A stretch of 5,682 nt of DNA from Bacteroidota bacterium (GTDB lineage: Bacteria; Bacteroidota; Bacteroidia; Bacteroidales; UBA4417). The notes under the pieces were generated by a model. The model searched no databases, was not told the DNA's origin, and saw nothing but the letters and a program-made list of their open reading frames with translations. The DNA lies in the NCBI GenBank assembly GCA_020048595.1, contig JAIFMH010000363.1:1-5682 (forward strand), written 5' to 3'. Made by a program: the position numbers and the translations under genes. Position 1 is the first letter of the stretch, and every line of letters starts with the position of its first letter. Below are positions 5,303 through 5,682 of the stretch, piece by piece.

Positions 5303-5682
5303 ATGAAATCGACAAAATCAATAAAAGTTCTGATCGCGCTGGATTATGATAAAACGGCGCTTAAAGTCGCTGAAACTGGATATGCCCTGGCAAAAAGACT
5401 GGATGCTGAAATTACATTGCTTCATGTTATGTCGGATCCGGTATACTATGCTTCAACTGAATATGCGCCGATTATGGGTCTTACCGATTCTATGGGTGTT
5501 GATCCGCTGCAGTTTGATAGTGACGACCGGCTTAAAAGAGTATCCCAGCATTTCCTGGAGAAAATCAAACACCATCTGGGCGATGAATCTATCATAACCG
5601 ACCTGGAAGAAGGCGATTTTGCTGATACTATTTTAATGAAAGCAAAAGGATCGCACACAGATATTTTAGTCATGGGTTCTCA
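5303..5682 (+). CDS. Universal stress protein (UspA family), second copy, cut by window end
   Basis: From the ATG at 5303 the frame is open to the window edge, giving 126 residues plus two bases; about 35 residues are missing if it has the length of the first copy. Strand 1 reads KVLIALDYD at 8-16 with Asp14, then EITLLHV (36-42), DPVYYASTEYAPIMGL (45-60), EGDFADTIL (103-111) and DILVMGS (120-126), where the nucleotide-binding loop begins. The product aligns with the first Usp without gaps; the least conserved part is residues 61-79, between strand 2 and the SQHFL helix, where partner specificity may differ. The start is 32 bases after the acidic-protein stop, following an A-rich leader (AAAACAACAACGAAT), so the two are probably co-transcribed. 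Whether the second motif glycine is again serine is outside the window. Confidence 0.92.
   Translation, partial: MKSTKSIKVLIALDYDKTALKVAETGYALAKRLDAEITLLHVMSDPVYYASTEYAPIMGLTDSMGVDPLQFDSDDRLKRVSQHFLEKIKHHLGDESIITDLEEGDFADTILMKAKGSHTDILVMGS

Noticed and set aside
5346..5597. Forward open frame of 83 codons inside the second usp gene
   Set aside because: The frame starting at 5303 gives a clear Usp sequence through the same DNA; this one is an out-of-frame shadow, and no frameshift is needed.
1..5682. CRISPR array, tRNA, rRNA, insertion sequence or phage genes
   Set aside because: No repeat-spacer pattern, no tRNA-like cloverleaf, no transposase or integrase motif was seen; the heptamer array lacks spacers.

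Overview
This window looks like chromosomal sequence from a member of the Bacteroidota. It is AT-rich. The genes have A/T-rich leaders instead of clear Shine-Dalgarno sequences. The best promoter candidates resemble the Bacteroidota -7 box (TAnnTTTG). The protein types (an E/D-rich protein beside universal stress proteins, chloroperoxidase-like hydrolase, short flavodoxin-reductase-like enzyme) also fit that phylum. The assignment is by inspection only.

Layout, all recognised genes on the + strand: (1) 1-259, the 3' end of a PAS-domain protein. (2) 260-804, a long gap ending in a promoter module. (3) 805-1278, a bacterioferritin-like protein whose di-iron ferroxidase centre appears degraded. 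(4) 1279-1633, a gap with one weak minus-strand ORF. (5) 1634-2305, an FAD/NAD(P)H oxidoreductase. (6) 2525-3379, an alpha/beta hydrolase of the non-heme chloroperoxidase type. (7) 3380-3788, a gap with a perfect 11-bp inverted repeat, arrays of 7-bp repeats and a second copy of the promoter module. (8) 3789 to the window end, a tightly spaced stress cluster: Dps, universal stress protein, a very acidic small protein, and a second universal stress protein cut off by the window edge.

The most informative signal is the promoter module in front of the two ferritin-superfamily genes. Both copies read GTGTGAATNATGTAAC, then 14 bases, then ATGTAAYAC, then 19 bases, then a YACTTTTR -7-like box. The two ATGTAA units are exactly 21 bp apart in both copies, the distance to the -7-like box is identical, and the distance to the start codon differs by only 4 bp. 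No TTTG -33 box lies at the expected place; the downstream repeat occupies it, which suggests a shared activator or alternative sigma factor. I infer that bfr and dps-usp-acidic-usp form one stress regulon for iron handling, DNA protection, redox balance and general stress. The PAS protein, reductase and hydrolase may be part of the same stress neighbourhood, but the sequence does not show that they are co-regulated.
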